A stretch of 5,104 nt of DNA from positions 1 to 5,104 of the forward strand of contig CANEVG010000277.1 of the NCBI GenBank assembly GCA_947442095.1, written 5' to 3'. Origin of the DNA: Sphingomonadaceae bacterium. Lineage in GTDB: Bacteria; Pseudomonadota; Alphaproteobacteria; Sphingomonadales; Sphingomonadaceae. Positions within the stretch are counted from its first letter, which is position 1. Each line of letters starts with the position of its first letter. The position numbers and the translations under genes are program-made. The notes beneath the pieces are model-generated. The model was not told where the DNA came from, made no database searches, and saw only the letters and a list, made by a program, of their open reading frames with translations. Positions 1-5,104 of the stretch are shown one piece after another.

Positions 1-1
1 G

Positions 2-34
2 CAATTCTGGAACCCTGTCTTCACCAAGGGATAA
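2..34 (+). CDS. possible 3' end of an upstream gene (ten codons)
   Basis: The second reading frame from the left edge is open and ends in TAA with the peptide QFWNPVFTKG. The aromatic, varied composition could be the C-terminus of a protein whose body lies outside the window. There is nothing else to test it with: ten codons open by chance is common, and another plus-strand frame is also open through this stretch. If real, the gene ends 55 bases before the ATG of the regulator and has the same orientation. No family can be recognised. Confidence 0.25.
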   Translation, partial: QFWNPVFTKG

Positions 35-89
35 CCGGAACGGCTCCCACCATTTGCGCTTGGGCGCCGGAAGGCCTATTTCCCGAATT

Positions 90-578
90 ATGGCAGCCTC
101 ACACACCCATCACGATTTTGCCGGCGACATGCTGATCGATGCCGCGCGCGGCGCCTTGCAGGCGGCGGGTGAGCAGTGGACCGACATGCGCAGCGACGTG
201 TTCGAGGCGTTGGCTGCACATGAAAAGCCTGCCTCCGCGTATGACATTGCCGAAAGCGTCGGATCGCGCCGGGGCAAGCGAGTCGCGGCCAACAGTGTTT
301 ACCGAATTCTGGACCTGTTCGTGCGGACCAACCTTGCCCGACGTGTGGAAAGCGCCAACGCCTATGTGGCGAACAGCCATCCCGGCTGCCACCACGACTG
401 CATCTTCCTGATTTGCGATGCTTGCGGCGAGGCCACGCACATTGATGACGACCGGCTGACCGGAGCGCTGCGCGATGCGGCGCATCAAGCCGGGTTTGCG
501 GCTGTGCGGCCGGTGGTCGAGATTCGCGGGCGCTGCGGAGCCTGTGGGGATGCGGCGCCGGGCGCGCCTGCAGGCTGA
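90..578 (+). CDS. zur: Fur-family transcriptional regulator, probably zinc uptake regulator (Zur)
   Basis: Cytoplasmic metal-responsive DNA-binding protein of the Fur family, 162 residues from the ATG. In Zur proteins, zinc-loaded dimers repress zinc-uptake genes. A winged-helix domain spans about residues 28-88, with the recognition region around AANSVYRILDLF (67-78). The dimerisation domain follows. Two CxxC pairs, C109/C112 (LICDACG) and C149/C152 (RCGACG), match the structural zinc site of Zur. The stretch VESANAYV before them also resembles Zur (VESTNSYV in E. coli) more than Fur. The stretch between, HPGCHHDC (97-104), is rich in possible ligands, and the N-terminus has SHTHH. The open frame extends back to a TTG at 54, which would add RLGAGRPISRI-type residues. 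I chose the ATG at 90 because the family domain starts after it, although the nearest purine-rich stretch (69-74) is far away at 15 bases. dxs follows on the same strand after 100 bases. The family is certain; the zinc assignment is likely but rests on motifs only. Confidence 0.88.
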   Translation: MAASHTHHDFAGDMLIDAARGALQAAGEQWTDMRSDVFEALAAHEKPASAYDIAESVGSRRGKRVAANSVYRILDLFVRTNLARRVESANAYVANSHPGCHHDCIFLICDACGEATHIDDDRLTGALRDAAHQAGFAAVRPVVEIRGRCGACGDAAPGAPAG

Positions 579-588
579 GGCACGCGCC
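561..588 (+). terminator. weak GC-rich inverted repeat at the end of zur
   Basis: GGCGCG at 561-566 is complementary to CGCGCC at 583-588, with a 16-base loop that itself contains the palindrome GCCTGCAGGC (566-575). It overlaps the last codons and stop of the regulator and is followed by CTTTG rather than a real T-run. It could act as a weak or Rho-assisted terminator between zur and dxs, or be chance in GC-rich sequence. Confidence 0.2.
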
Positions 589-643
589 GCCTTTGTCATG
601 ATCCTAGCCTGTATGGCCGGCGAATTTTCCCTGCATACCGGGT

Positions 644-672
644 TCGACAGCGCCGATTCATCAGTGTAAGAC
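644..672 (+). promoter_or_regulatory. candidate sigma70-like promoter for dxs
   Basis: TCGACA at 644-649 matches the -35 consensus TTGACA at five of six positions. TAAGAC lies 17 bases downstream at 667-672, where a -10 element would sit, but it matches TATAAT at only three of six. If used, transcription would start at about the dxs ATG, giving a leaderless message, which would fit the lack of a ribosome binding site. The poor -10 makes this tentative, and dxs may instead be read through from zur. Confidence 0.2.
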
Positions 673-675
673 ACT
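663..675 (+). other. perfect short hairpin just upstream of the dxs start
   Basis: AGTGT at 663-667 and ACACT at 671-675 form a perfect five-base-pair inverted repeat with the three-base loop AAG, ending three bases before the dxs ATG. It occupies the place where a ribosome binding site would be expected, and no GGAG-like sequence is present there. It could be a small RNA hairpin affecting initiation, half-sites for a DNA-binding protein, or chance. The five-base stem is weak. Confidence 0.4.
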
Positions 676-678
676 CTT

Positions 679-2598
679 ATGTCCACACTGGTTACGCCGC
701 TGCTCGATTCCGTCGAAACTCCCGACGACCTTCGCAAGCTTCAACCCTCGCAATTGCGCCAGCTGGCCGATGAATTGCGCGCCGAAATGATCGCCACGGT
801 CGGCCAGACCGGCGGCCATCTCGGCTCCGGTCTTGGCGTGGTCGAACTGACCACGGCGGTGCACTATGTCTTCAATACCCCGGATGATCGACTGATCTGG
901 GATGTCGGCCATCAGGCCTACCCGCACAAGATCCTCACCGGGCGGCGCAGCCGGATGCAGACCCTGCGCCAAGGCGGCGGACTTTCAGGTTTCACCAAGC
1001 GCAGCGAAAGCGAATACGATCCGTTCGGCACAGCGCATTCCTCCACATCGATTTCCGCTGCGCTTGGTTTTGCCGTGGCCAACAAGCTGGCCGGCAAGCC
1101 TGGCAAGGGCATCGCGATCATCGGCGACGGCGCGATGAGCGCGGGCATGGCTTATGAGGCGATGAACAACGCCGCAGCGGCCGGAAACCGGCTGGTCGTG
1201 ATCCTGAACGACAATGACATGTCGATTGCGCCGCCGGTCGGTGGGCTCTCGGCCTATCTGGCGCGGCTGGTTTCCTCGCGCCCGTTCCTTGAGCTGCGCG
1301 AATTGCTCCGTGCGATTTCGCGCCGCCTGCCCGAACCGCTTCACAAGGCAGCGCGCAAGACCGACGAGTTCGCGCGCGGCATGGCGATGGGCGGCACGCT
1401 GTTCGAGGAGCTGGGCTTCTATTATGTCGGCCCGATCGATGGTCACAACCTCGATCAGCTGATCCCGGTGCTCGAAAACGTGCGCGATGCGGCCGAAGGA
1501 CCGTGCCTCGTCCATGTCGTCACCCAGAAAGGCAAGGGCTATGGCCCGGCCGAAGATGCTGCGGACAAGTATCACGGCGTGCAGAAGTTCGATGTCATCA
1601 CCGGCGAGCAGGCCAAAAGCGCTGCCGGACCGCCAAGCTACACAGGCGTGTTTGCACAGGCGCTGATGGCCGAGGCTGCGCGTGACAAGACGATCTGCGC
1701 GATTACCGCCGCCATGCCTGCGGGCACTGGGCTCGACAAGTTCGCCAAGACGTACCCGGAGCGTTCGTTCGATGTCGGTATTGCCGAGCAGCATGCGGTA
1801 ACCTTCGCTGCAGGGCTGGCCGCGCAAGGCATGCGCCCGTTCTGCGCCATTTATTCCACCTTCCTGCAGCGGGCCTATGACCAGGTCGTGCACGATGTGG
1901 CGATCCAGAACCTGCCAGTGCGCTTCGCGATCGACCGGGCGGGGCTGGTCGGCGCCGACGGCGCGACCCATGCCGGTTCGTTCGACGTGACCTATCTGGC
2001 CACGCTGCCCAACATGGTTGTCATGGCTGCGGCAGACGAGGCTGAGCTGGTACATATGGTGCACACAGCAGCGCTGCACGACAGCGGCCCGATCGCGTTC
2101 CGCTATCCGCGTGGCAATGGCACGGGCGTCGCGCTGCCCGCGGTGCCGGAGCGGCTGGAGATCGGCAAGGGTCGCATCGTGCGTGAAGGCACCAAGGTTG
2201 CGCTGCTGTCGCTCGGCACCCGGCTAACTGAGGCGCTCAAGGCTGCAGACTTGTTGGATGCAAAGGGACTTTCGACCACGGTGGCGGACTTGCGCTTTGC
2301 CAAACCGCTCGATGAGGCGTTGATCCGCCGCCTGATCGCATCACATGATGTTGTGGTCACGATCGAGGAAGGCTCGATTGGCGGGCTTGGCGCGCATGTG
2401 CTGACCATGGCGAGCGACGAAGGGCTGACCGATGCAGGCCTGCGCATCCGCACAATGCGCCTGCCCGATGTGTTCCAGGATCAGGATGCGCCAGATAAGC
2501 AGTACGACGCAGCGGGGCTGAATGCGCCGCAGATCGTCGACACCGTGCTCAAGGCGCTGCGCCACAATAGCGCTGGCGTGAAGGAAGCCCGGGCCTGA
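679..2598 (+). CDS. dxs: 1-deoxy-D-xylulose-5-phosphate synthase (Dxs)
   Basis: Cytoplasmic thiamine-diphosphate enzyme that condenses pyruvate and glyceraldehyde 3-phosphate to 1-deoxy-D-xylulose 5-phosphate with loss of CO2. This is the entry step of the MEP route to IPP and DMAPP (quinones, hopanoids, carotenoids), and the product also feeds thiamine and pyridoxal synthesis. The protein is 639 residues, full length for the family (about 620 in E. coli). Visible motifs in order: GGHLGSGLG with catalytic-site H47; WDVGHQAYPHKILTGR (74-89); the thiamine-diphosphate motif GDGAMSAG starting at 149, closed by N179 in NDND; YYVGPIDGHN (248-257); QKGKGYGP (283-290); GIAEQHAVTFAAGLA with the catalytic glutamate E370; Y392; and the DRAGLVGADGATHAGSFD block (419-436) with D427 and H431. 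R478 lies in RYPRG. Residues from E370 on have the same numbers as in the E. coli enzyme, by my recollection. The ATG at 679 gives the expected N-terminus, although no good Shine-Dalgarno sequence precedes it. It follows the Zur-like gene on the same strand and converges on the NnrU-family gene. Confidence 0.98.
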   Translation: MSTLVTPLLDSVETPDDLRKLQPSQLRQLADELRAEMIATVGQTGGHLGSGLGVVELTTAVHYVFNTPDDRLIWDVGHQAYPHKILTGRRSRMQTLRQGGGLSGFTKRSESEYDPFGTAHSSTSISAALGFAVANKLAGKPGKGIAIIGDGAMSAGMAYEAMNNAAAAGNRLVVILNDNDMSIAPPVGGLSAYLARLVSSRPFLELRELLRAISRRLPEPLHKAARKTDEFARGMAMGGTLFEELGFYYVGPIDGHNLDQLIPVLENVRDAAEGPCLVHVVTQKGKGYGPAEDAADKYHGVQKFDVITGEQAKSAAGPPSYTGVFAQALMAEAARDKTICAITAAMPAGTGLDKFAKTYPERSFDVGIAEQHAVTFAAGLAAQGMRPFCAIYSTFLQRAYDQVVHDVAIQNLPVRFAIDRAGLVGADGATHAGSFDVTYLATLPNMVVMAAADEAELVHMVHTAALHDSGPIAFRYPRGNGTGVALPAVPERLEIGKGRIVREGTKVALLSLGTRLTEALKAADLLDAKGLSTTVADLRFAKPLDEALIRRLIASHDVVVTIEEGSIGGLGAHVLTMASDEGLTDAGLRIRTMRLPDVFQDQDAPDKQYDAAGLNAPQIVDTVLKALRHNSAGVKEARA

Positions 2599-2622
2599 AC
2601 AACTTTGGCTGAACAACTTTGG
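2595..2622 (+). repeat. exact 14-base tandem duplication across the dxs stop codon
   Basis: The unit CTGAACAACTTTGG occurs twice without a gap, at 2595-2608 and 2609-2622. The first copy contains the dxs stop TGA (2596-2598). The second copy is in a different frame and is non-coding. This looks like a recent slippage duplication; either copy could be the ancestral 3' flank of dxs. The repeat is plain in the sequence; any role is unknown. Confidence 0.95.
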
Positions 2623-2642
2623 CGGCGGTCGGGTGCTGCTGC

Positions 2643-2667
2643 GCTCTAGAGGTTCTCGAACCAGAGC
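2643..2667. terminator. imperfect inverted repeat in the convergent dxs / NnrU-gene junction
   Basis: GCTCT (2643-2647) pairs with AGAGC (2663-2667), and inside it GGTTC (2651-2655) pairs with GAACC (2658-2662). There is a three-base AGA bulge on one side only. The structure spans the last codons and the TAG stop of the minus-strand gene. No T-run follows on either strand, so it is not a canonical intrinsic terminator. A bidirectional hairpin between convergent genes is the most likely role if it has one. Confidence 0.2.
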
Positions 2668-3332
2668 CAGAGCCCGGCGGGAATGTATGCAAATCGCAAG
2701 TGCAGCCAGGTCAGCAAAAGCCAGACCGGCACGGCGGCGACCCAGAACAGGCCAAGTTGGCTGAACGCGCCGGGCTGCGGCAGGAACGACGTGCGCGTCA
2801 TCCAGGTGCGCCAATCCTGCCCGTGAAGTGCCAGCTTCTTCCTGTCCTGTCCGCGGGACCCGATGATCGCGAGCGCAGTGATGCCGCCGGCAAGGATGAT
2901 CGTCCGCGGGCTTGGCGCGACAAGGATATGGGCAATGCCCCAAAGCGCGAAGGCGGCCATCATCGGATGGCGGGTCACCTTGAACACCCCCTTCGGCAGC
3001 CGCGTGGAAAGGTCCGATACATCAATGCCGGGAAGCGCCGGATTGCCAATGAGCGAGGCAAGGAACAAGGCTGTGGCCACCACCGTAAGCCCGCACGCCA
3101 GCACCCATGGCACCAGCGCCTGCCCATCCCACAATTGCGGTGCCGCGGCGGCCTGTCCGAAAGAAATGGCAGCCCAGCTAAAGGTGACAAGCGAGACAAG
3201 CGAATAGGCGACCATGAAGCCGCCCTGTCCGAATTGCCGGATCATTCCCGCGCGCAGCGGATGCGACAACAGGAGATGTGTCCCAACAAAGGTAACCATG
3301 CCAAACGCAAGCGACAAAGTAGCGAAATCCAA
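2646..3332 (-). CDS. NnrU-family integral membrane protein
   Basis: Polytopic inner-membrane protein of 228 residues that I assign to the NnrU family. Family members include NnrU, linked genetically to nitric oxide and nitrite reduction, and the plant haem protein Z-ISO, which isomerises 15-cis-zeta-carotene. The activity of this protein cannot be read from sequence. About six hydrophobic segments are visible, near residues 5-22, 38-58, 74-96, 123-139, 143-158 and 192-212. The family signatures are GTHLLLSHPLR (17-27), TRHPMM (120-125) and WGIAHIL (131-137), giving conserved histidines H19, H24, H122 and H135 as possible haem or metal ligands. The start is TTG: it is preceded at seven bases by a strong Shine-Dalgarno sequence, and starting at the next ATG (3299) would cut into the first membrane segment and leave no such site. 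The gene lies 52 bases after the amidohydrolase gene on the same strand and may share its transcript. It converges on dxs with 47 bases between stops. Confidence 0.85.
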   Translation of the reverse strand: MDFATLSLAFGMVTFVGTHLLLSHPLRAGMIRQFGQGGFMVAYSLVSLVTFSWAAISFGQAAAAPQLWDGQALVPWVLACGLTVVATALFLASLIGNPALPGIDVSDLSTRLPKGVFKVTRHPMMAAFALWGIAHILVAPSPRTIILAGGITALAIIGSRGQDRKKLALHGQDWRTWMTRTSFLPQPGAFSQLGLFWVAAVPVWLLLTWLHLRFAYIPAGLWLWFENL

Positions 3333-3336
3333 GAAA

Positions 3337-3346
3337 CCTCTCCCCC
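3337..3346 (-). promoter_or_regulatory. ribosome binding site deciding the TTG start of the NnrU-family gene
   Basis: Read on the minus strand, GGGGGAGAGG runs from 3346 to 3337, followed by TTTC and the TTG at 3332-3330. The GGAG core is seven bases from the start codon, an ideal spacing. No comparable sequence precedes the first in-frame ATG at 3299-3297, so the TTG start is favoured. Confidence 0.75.
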
Positions 3347-3362
3347 TGCGTTCAGCCTACCC

Positions 3363-3385
3363 GTCACGGTGAAGCATTCAGTGAC
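3363..3385 (-). other. bulged hairpin between the amidohydrolase and NnrU-family genes
   Basis: On the minus strand GTCAC-TGAA-TGC-TTCA-CC-GTGAC forms a nine-base-pair stem with a three-base loop and a CC bulge. It begins at the last base of the amidohydrolase stop codon. There is no T-run after it, so it is a poor intrinsic terminator. It could partly attenuate transcription or protect the 3' end of the upstream message, or be chance. Confidence 0.3.
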
Positions 3386-4788
3386 TACTCGTACGCCTTT
3401 GGCAGCGACCCTTCCTGGGGCCGACGATATCTTTTGCGCAGACGTGATTGGTGGCTTACCAAAGATTGCTCCATCCCGTCGATGAATATCGTAATCGGAG
3501 CAGATGACACCTCAAGCGGATCGCCATCCCACAGCGCCAGATCCCCCGACAGACCGGTCCTCAGGCTGCCAAACGAGGCACTTTCGCCAAGAATGTCTGC
3601 CGGGATCGACGTGATTGCGGCGAGCGCCTGTCCCCAGGTCAGTCCGGTTGCCCCAGGCACGCGGGCAAGGCCCACCAGATTGCCGGCAAACTGAGCAGCA
3701 TGGCGTGGCTGATCGCCATCGAAGAAGCCGCCCAGTCCGACCTTGACCCCGGCCGCGGTCATGCGGCCGACATTCGACTGGGTTGCGGCAAGCAATTCGA
3801 ACCGGTCGGGCAGATCGGCAAGCCCACCGGCCAACACCGGCACTCGTGCCGCAGCCAGTTCGCTAGCAACGCGCCAACCTTCGGCAGCGCCCACAATCAC
3901 AAACCGCAAAGCCGGAAACTCGGCCTTGAGCGCGAGCACTGCCCGGATATCGGCAGCGCGCTCGACATGGACGAACAGCGCCTGACGCCCGGCCACAACG
4001 GGGATCAGCGCGGCGGCATCGAACCGGGTGAGCAGACCATCGCTGGCCTGACCCGGTCCTGCTTGGGCCATCCGCGGATCGGCGGCCAGAGCCTTGCTGC
4101 TCGCCATCTTCCGGTCAAGCTCGCGTGCCTCTCGCAGGGCATTGCGCAACAAGGCCTGTGCGGCAACGCGGCTGCCGCCAGCCAGTTCCGCGCCGCGTTC
4201 ACCCAGTTCGACGACCTGGAAAGCGCGGGGCCGGGGTGCGGTCGGGCCAGTCTCTGCCAGATCGATCACCGCGCCCTGGCCGGCGAAGATGGCATTGGCC
4301 GCTGAAGGCGCGACGCCCGCACGTGTGATGCCGCTTGCCCGGCTGATGGCGATGGCAGGTGCATCAGGATCGATTGCCACCGAAACATCGAGCGCCGCGT
4401 TGAAGCGTGCTGTACCCGCCGCACTGTCATTGCTCTCGTCGACGTCACCCACATCAAGCAAGCCAAGGTCTGTCATCGCGATGACAAGGCCCGGCGTGAC
4501 CCATTTGCCCGTGCCGTCGATCACCGGCACGCCGGGCGGAATGGCAATGCCGGTGCCTGCCGCCACGATCTTGCCGCCACGCACCAGCACGCTGCCGCCC
4601 GGGATCGGTGCGCTGCCATCGCCGATCGCAACTGTGGCGTTGGCAATCGCGAAATCGCCTGAGGGGAGCAGCGCCCGGGCCGAGTGCCGGGCTGCGCTGG
4701 AACCTGGTTCCGGCGCAGCGGCGAGCACGGTGGGGAGCGCGGCAATGAGCAGAACAAGGCCGAGAAGCGACCTTTGCGCGCGGCTCAT
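3385..4788 (-). CDS. exported amidohydrolase-superfamily protein with depleted metal ligands
   Basis: 467-residue protein with an N-terminal signal peptide (basic MSRAQR, hydrophobic 8-22, likely cut near VLAAAPEP at 21-28), so it acts in the periplasm or cell envelope. The amidohydrolase layout is recognisable. An N-terminal beta-sandwich strand (GGSVLVRGGKIVAAGTGIAIP, 64-84) leads to IDGTGKWVTPG (90-100), and the C-terminus has the typical LRTGLSGDLALWDGDPLEVSSAPITIFIDG (409-438). However, the HxH metal motif that normally follows VTPG is replaced by LVIAMTDLGLLDVG. Histidine H274 (LFVHVERAADI) remains, but the later histidine position reads VGAAEGW (299-305) and the usual GTD aspartate region reads GLGGFFDGD (351-359). 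It therefore may not bind a catalytic metal centre in the usual way. The C-terminal tail RLRKRYRRPQEG...LPKAYE is typical of paired exported amidohydrolases as I recall them. Its ATG overlaps the stop of the preceding amidohydrolase gene (ATGA) and has GGGAGA seven bases ahead. The substrate is unknown. Confidence 0.85.
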   Translation of the reverse strand: MSRAQRSLLGLVLLIAALPTVLAAAPEPGSSAARHSARALLPSGDFAIANATVAIGDGSAPIPGGSVLVRGGKIVAAGTGIAIPPGVPVIDGTGKWVTPGLVIAMTDLGLLDVGDVDESNDSAAGTARFNAALDVSVAIDPDAPAIAISRASGITRAGVAPSAANAIFAGQGAVIDLAETGPTAPRPRAFQVVELGERGAELAGGSRVAAQALLRNALREARELDRKMASSKALAADPRMAQAGPGQASDGLLTRFDAAALIPVVAGRQALFVHVERAADIRAVLALKAEFPALRFVIVGAAEGWRVASELAAARVPVLAGGLADLPDRFELLAATQSNVGRMTAAGVKVGLGGFFDGDQPRHAAQFAGNLVGLARVPGATGLTWGQALAAITSIPADILGESASFGSLRTGLSGDLALWDGDPLEVSSAPITIFIDGMEQSLVSHQSRLRKRYRRPQEGSLPKAYE

Positions 4789-5104
4789 TTCACGTCTCCC
4801 TCACCGGGCAAGCCCAGTTCGAAATCGCTAACCGGCCGGCGGGCGGGATCGGCGGAATCGAACAGCAGCGCGCCATCGACCCATACTTTCTCGGGCCGAG
4901 CATAGACAGAGAGCGGATTGGCGTTCCACAGCACCATATCACCCATCTTGCCGGGTGCGAGGCTGCCGGTCTGCCGGTCGACACCCAGCGCACGTGCCGG
5001 GTTGAGCGTGATCCAGCTGATGACTTGGCCATCAGGAATGATGATCCCCATGCGCTTGCCCGCCGCGCGTGCCTTGGCGGCTTCCTGATTGAGCCGCTGG
5101 ATGC
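4785..5104 (-). CDS. amidohydrolase-family protein, C-terminal part (5' end beyond window)
   Basis: Only the last 105 residues are inside the window. The frame is open to the right edge (IQRLNQEAAKARAAGKRM precedes the first internal ATG), so the gene continues outside and the ATG at 5051 is not its start. The visible part is the classic C-terminal section of metal-dependent amidohydrolases: WITLNPARALGVD, then TGSLAPGKMGDMVLWNANPLSVYARPEKVWVDG, which is the returning beta-sandwich that packs beside the barrel. It ends in ...FELGLPGEGDVK. The catalytic metal-binding residues would lie upstream and cannot be judged here. It is the first visible gene of a minus-strand unit and overlaps the next amidohydrolase by four bases. 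By analogy with the partner it is likely exported and may act on peptides, cyclic amides or similar bonds, but no substrate can be inferred. Confidence 0.9.
   Translation of the reverse strand, partial: IQRLNQEAAKARAAGKRMGIIIPDGQVISWITLNPARALGVDRQTGSLAPGKMGDMVLWNANPLSVYARPEKVWVDGALLFDSADPARRPVSDFELGLPGEGDVK
4795..4800 (-). promoter_or_regulatory. ribosome binding site within the preceding gene, translational coupling
   Basis: Read on the minus strand, GGGAGA at 4800-4795 precedes the ATG at 4788-4786 at normal spacing and lies inside the last codons of the upstream amidohydrolase gene. The start and the upstream stop overlap as ATGA, so translation of the second gene is probably coupled to the first, which would favour balanced amounts of both proteins. 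Confidence 0.7.

Noticed and set aside
54..89. TTG at 54 as start of the Zur-like protein
   Set aside because: It adds 12 residues not expected in the family and has no well-spaced ribosome binding site; the in-frame ATG at 90 gives a normal Zur length.
561..574. Overlapping AscI and SbfI recognition sites (GGCGCGCCTGCAGG), resembling a cloning linker
   Set aside because: The bases form the natural codons for the GAPAG end of the Zur-like protein in GC-rich DNA, and no vector sequence surrounds them.
985..2079. Long minus-strand open frame of 364 codons inside dxs
   Set aside because: It is antisense to a certain dxs, its product is rich in Arg, His and Gly with no recognisable motif, and such frames are common opposite GC-rich genes with strong third-position bias.
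2619..3485. Plus-strand open frame of 288 codons opposite the NnrU-family gene
   Set aside because: The product is highly charged and low in hydrophobic order, with no family features. It spans the gap and runs into the amidohydrolase gene; the minus strand carries clear membrane-protein signatures and a ribosome binding site.
4094..4831. Plus-strand frames of 245 and 201 codons opposite the amidohydrolase gene (3700-4831)
   Set aside because: Ala/Pro/Ser/Arg-rich shadow translations that overlap one another and lie antisense to a gene with a clear signal peptide and domain pattern.
4785..5051. ATG at 5051 as the start of a small 88-residue protein
   Set aside because: The frame stays open to the window edge with sequence typical of the preceding helix of amidohydrolases, and the 88 residues alone are only a C-terminal fragment of that fold.
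1..5104. Defence system, mobile element, CRISPR array or RNA gene
   Set aside because: No transposase, integrase, terminal inverted repeats, spaced direct repeats or tRNA-like cloverleaf could be found on either strand; base composition looks even across the genes.

Overview
The window comes from a GC-rich bacterial chromosome. It most resembles an alphaproteobacterium of the sphingomonad type (Novosphingobium, Sphingobium or Erythrobacter-like). That assignment is an inference from base composition, a Zur-type Fur regulator of alphaproteobacterial style, an MEP-pathway dxs, and a secreted amidohydrolase pair of a kind I associate with sphingomonads and xanthomonads. Coding density is very high, and no stretch over 300 bases lacks a gene. 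I see no tRNA, rRNA, insertion sequence, CRISPR array or phage gene.

Left half, plus strand: at the very edge there is a possible ten-codon tail of an upstream gene. It is followed by a Fur-family regulator, most likely zinc-responsive (Zur, 162 residues from its ATG). After about 100 bases comes a complete dxs (639 codons), which makes 1-deoxy-D-xylulose 5-phosphate, the first committed intermediate of the MEP isoprenoid pathway. All the catalytic and thiamine-diphosphate-binding residues I could check are present in Dxs. The dxs start has no clear Shine-Dalgarno sequence and sits just after a small perfect hairpin. Its stop codon lies inside an exact 14-base tandem duplication.

Right half, minus strand, transcribed from the right edge towards dxs: first the 3' end of a metal-dependent amidohydrolase, cut by the window. 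It overlaps by ATGA with a second, exported amidohydrolase-fold protein of 467 residues that has lost most of the metal ligands. After a 52-base gap comes an NnrU-family integral membrane protein (228 residues, TTG start with a strong ribosome binding site). The NnrU-family gene and dxs converge, with 47 bases between their stops.

Functionally there are two units: regulator plus dxs going right, and amidohydrolase pair plus NnrU protein going left. The bacterial NnrU family includes the plant 15-cis-zeta-carotene isomerase Z-ISO, so an isoprenoid link to dxs is conceivable, but the convergent layout does not argue for co-regulation. Nothing here looks like a new multi-gene system. The points most worth a second look are the altered metal site of the Zur-like protein and the translationally coupled pairing of a metal-ligand-depleted amidohydrolase with a partner that is cut by the window edge.
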